Position numbers and translations under genes: made by a program
Shown: in pieces, positions 62,188 through 64,000 of the stretch
Layout: the number at the start of each line of letters is the position of its first letter
Position numbering within the stretch: position 1 is the stretch's first letter
The notes under the pieces: generated by a model
What the model was told of the DNA's origin: nothing
The model's input: the letters and a program-made list of their open reading frames with translations, nothing else
Database searches by the model: none
Assembly: GCF_009834025.1 (NCBI RefSeq)
Contig: NZ_CP047156.1
Location: 124,001 to 188,000 of the forward strand
DNA: 64,000 bases
Source of the DNA: Epidermidibacterium keratini
Lineage (GTDB): Bacteria > Actinomycetota > Actinomycetes > Mycobacteriales > Antricoccaceae
Direction of reading: 5' to 3'

Positions 62188-63801
62188 TCACCCTGCTCTG
62201 GCGAGGGTGGTGTGGACTTGGTGCCAGCGCCTGTGGGGATCCCACCATTGGGGTCCTCGTACTTGGGGTAGGCCGTCGGTCATGCGGATGTGCCAGCCGT
62301 TGTAGCCCAGCGTGCGGTGGTGGAACCAGCACAACAGCACGCCGTTGTCGGTGTGCGTTGCACCGCCGAGGGCCCAGTCCTGGACGTGGTGGATTTCGCA
62401 CCAGGCGGCGGGGGTGTGGCAGCCGGGGATGACGCATTCGCGGTCGCGGGCGATGATCGCGCGGCGCTGAGCAGCATTAAAGACCCGCCCCGTGGTGTGG
62501 ATTCCCACGATGCGTCCGGTCGCAACGTGGATGACGCGCTGGATGACCCCGATGCAGGCGACGCGCTGTGCGGCGTGCCAGGAGGTGCGCACATCGAGCC
62601 CGTCGAGGTGGGCCCAGCCGGACTGGCGCTCGAAGTCCTCAGCACTGATCGTGACCACCAGCGTGGGTGGCGCCCCGCCGAGGGTCGGGGCGTCTGCCGC
62701 GCCGGCGGCGAGGTTCAAGATCGCAGCGAGGGCGTCGTGGCGTTTCTGCGGGCTGGTGCGCTCATCCGGCGAGGGCGGCAGCTCTGCTTCGGCAGCTTCT
62801 TCGGCGGTGGCAGCATCGGCCGCGCTGAGCGAACTGGCTGCGGGCTCGTCGCTGCCGGCCGCGGCCGCTTCTTCGTCGAGGTTGACGTCGCCTTTGGTGC
62901 TGCGCGGGTTGATGATCGCGCTGAGGAGGCGTTCGAGCTGGCTGGCGGTCTCGGGCATCAGGTGCCCGTTGATCGGTACCAGCCCGTCTTTGGGTTTGCC
63001 GAGAGTGAGGCCGCGTCGGGCCAGCGCGCGTTTCTCGGTGGGTTCGGCGCCGTCGGGGTCGGCGTAGGCGGTGATGCGCCGTGCCAGTGCCGCGAGGTCG
63101 TCCGCATCCAGCGGCGGAAGAGCGGCGCTGGATGCACCGCTGTCAGTGTCGTCTAGTGAGTCGGCGTCCTCGCCGAGGCTGGCATCGTCACCGCCGATGT
63201 CACCGACGCCATCGTCGACTGTGATGGTGTTGCCGTGGCCACGGGCATACCCGGCGAGTATCGCGTCGGCCTCAACCAGATCCTCAGCGGAGATCCGGGT
63301 GATTGCATTGTTCAGGGGTTTGGTCGCGGCGAGGAACGTGGCGGCGCTGATCACCCCGTCGCGCAACGCGGCGGCGAGCTGTGGGAACCGTCCGGGCAGG
63401 AGTTCGCCGGTGGTCATGGAGCGGTCGCGGCGGGTGAGCTTCGCGGCACTCATGAGTGTGCGCGCGGCCTTGCCGCTGCACAGGGTGGCGGCACGGACCA
63501 GCTCGGCGGCATCTTTCGCACCCAGGCGCGTGGTCAACCGTTCGTCGCGGGGCGCGTCGTTGCGGGCGTGGACCTGCTCGATCGCCGCGACCAGCAGCGC
63601 ATCGCACAAGCGGGCGTGTTGTCCGCCGAGCTTGAGAGTGGCGATCAGCTCGCGATCGGAGAGGGCTTCGGTGGCCAGGGCGGTCGTGGCGCGGCGTACT
63701 GCGCGGGCGTAGACATCGCGTGCGGCGGCGAGTTCGCCGGCGACGCTGAGCTCCACGACCTGTTCGTTCATGTGTTCGATTAGATCAGTCGCCACCGACA
63801 T
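62188..63801 (-). CDS. DUF222/HNH endonuclease-domain protein (13E12-like)
   Basis: 537 residues. DUF222 covers the N-terminal two thirds: LKLGGQHARLCDALLVAAIE, CSGKAARTLMSAAKLTRRDR, LPGRFPQLAAALRDGVISAA. An acidic insert (DDASLGEDADSLDDTDSG) interrupts it. The C-terminal HNH motif is complete: RECVIPGCHTPAAWCEIHHV, then the Asn of THTDNGVLLCWFHH. Proteins of this kind occur in many copies in actinobacteria and are linked to mobile 13E12-type elements; their target is unknown. ATG 63801 is chosen (MSVATDLIEHMNEQVV); a GTG 33 nt upstream is possible. Confidence 0.85.
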   Translation of the reverse strand: MSVATDLIEHMNEQVVELSVAGELAAARDVYARAVRRATTALATEALSDRELIATLKLGGQHARLCDALLVAAIEQVHARNDAPRDERLTTRLGAKDAAELVRAATLCSGKAARTLMSAAKLTRRDRSMTTGELLPGRFPQLAAALRDGVISAATFLAATKPLNNAITRISAEDLVEADAILAGYARGHGNTITVDDGVGDIGGDDASLGEDADSLDDTDSGASSAALPPLDADDLAALARRITAYADPDGAEPTEKRALARRGLTLGKPKDGLVPINGHLMPETASQLERLLSAIINPRSTKGDVNLDEEAAAAGSDEPAASSLSAADAATAEEAAEAELPPSPDERTSPQKRHDALAAILNLAAGAADAPTLGGAPPTLVVTISAEDFERQSGWAHLDGLDVRTSWHAAQRVACIGVIQRVIHVATGRIVGIHTTGRVFNAAQRRAIIARDRECVIPGCHTPAAWCEIHHVQDWALGGATHTDNGVLLCWFHHRTLGYNGWHIRMTDGLPQVRGPQWWDPHRRWHQVHTTLARAG

Positions 63802-63917
63802 CGCCTCGACGCAAACCGCCCAAAACTGCGACACGCGAGACGAATGGTGCGAGTGGGGTGGTAGTGACCTTTCGCGTTACCGCATCGTTATAAATCGCTC
63901 CGATCGAGACGGTTCTT

Positions 63918-63984
63918 CGGCTGGCGGACGTGGTCTCGACACGCGGGCCTCGCCCCTAGGGGCTCGTCCCTGCTCGACCACCGG
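63918..63984. repeat. GTGGTCTCGAC...CGACCAC palindromic element, copy 2
   Basis: GGCTGGCGGACGTGGTCTCG matches the start of the element at 18398. GTGGTC/GACCAC closes the ends, and the middle holds a perfect palindrome GCCCCTAGGGGC (63952-63963). The inner part differs from copy 1, so only the ends are conserved. Confidence 0.6.
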
Positions 63985-64000
63985 AACTGGGCTCGTCCGC

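Noticed and set aside
62030-62305. Small plus-strand gene between the SRPBCC and HNH genes
   Set aside because: Two frames overlap with equal claim, both run into the HNH gene antisense, and neither has a start signal or known motif.

Overview
The window is high-GC DNA from an actinobacterium (Actinomycetota). Codons are GC-biased, many starts are GTG, and genes overlap by ATGA/GTGA. The core gene order infC-rpmI-rplT-tsnR ... pheS-pheT ... argCJBDFR-argH ... mpg-tyrS ... TPR gene matches the Mycobacterium tuberculosis arrangement. No genus can be assigned by eye. No phage, insertion sequence, CRISPR array or tRNA was seen.

Layout: 1-2034 holds a partial ssb and a TPR gene with an Arg/Asp/Gly-repeat N-terminus. 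2100-8046 is a complete minus-strand rRNA operon (16S-23S-5S) with two candidate promoters, a long 23S processing stem and a terminator. 8125-17168 carries tyrS, mpg and the arginine cluster, with tandem ARG boxes in front of argC and no argG. 17358-22529 has a membrane protein, a GH65 phosphorylase with beta-phosphoglucomutase, and a VKOR protein. 22626-26171 is pheS-pheT. 26258-35989 is an accessory block: ThDP enzyme plus cyclase, VapBC, amidase, a luciferase-like/hemerythrin fusion with a flavin disulfide-type oxidoreductase, and a TetR/MFS pair with twin operators. 35931-39337 returns to core genes, with infC starting at AUC.

39997-56445 is the most interesting part. A PucR-type regulator diverges from a translationally coupled DUF2877-FdrA-YlbE(DUF1116)-amidase operon. 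It converges on carbamate kinase, a barbiturase-family ring-opening hydrolase, a uracil-type NCS2 permease, a three-subunit molybdenum hydroxylase and a CoxG-like anchor. FdrA/YlbE/YlbF (AllFGH) are known in E. coli as oxamate carbamoyltransferase. Oxalurate differs from ureidomalonate, the barbiturase product, by one CH2. I infer an ATP-yielding oxidative pyrimidine route: uracil, barbiturate, ureidomalonate, then malonamate plus carbamoyl phosphate. Carbamate kinase would make ATP and the amidase would release malonate and ammonia.

56534-63801 holds a HAD phosphatase, an NmrA-like protein, an alpha/beta hydrolase, a thiolase, two SRPBCC proteins, a TetR regulator with its palindromes, and a DUF222/HNH protein. 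Several repeat families are visible: a 62-bp nested palindrome (two copies), a GTGGT(T/C)TCGAC...ACCAC element (two copies), and a 21-bp tandem repeat at two gene ends. Many monocistronic genes show TAnnnT 5-7 nt before the start codon, which suggests leaderless transcripts.
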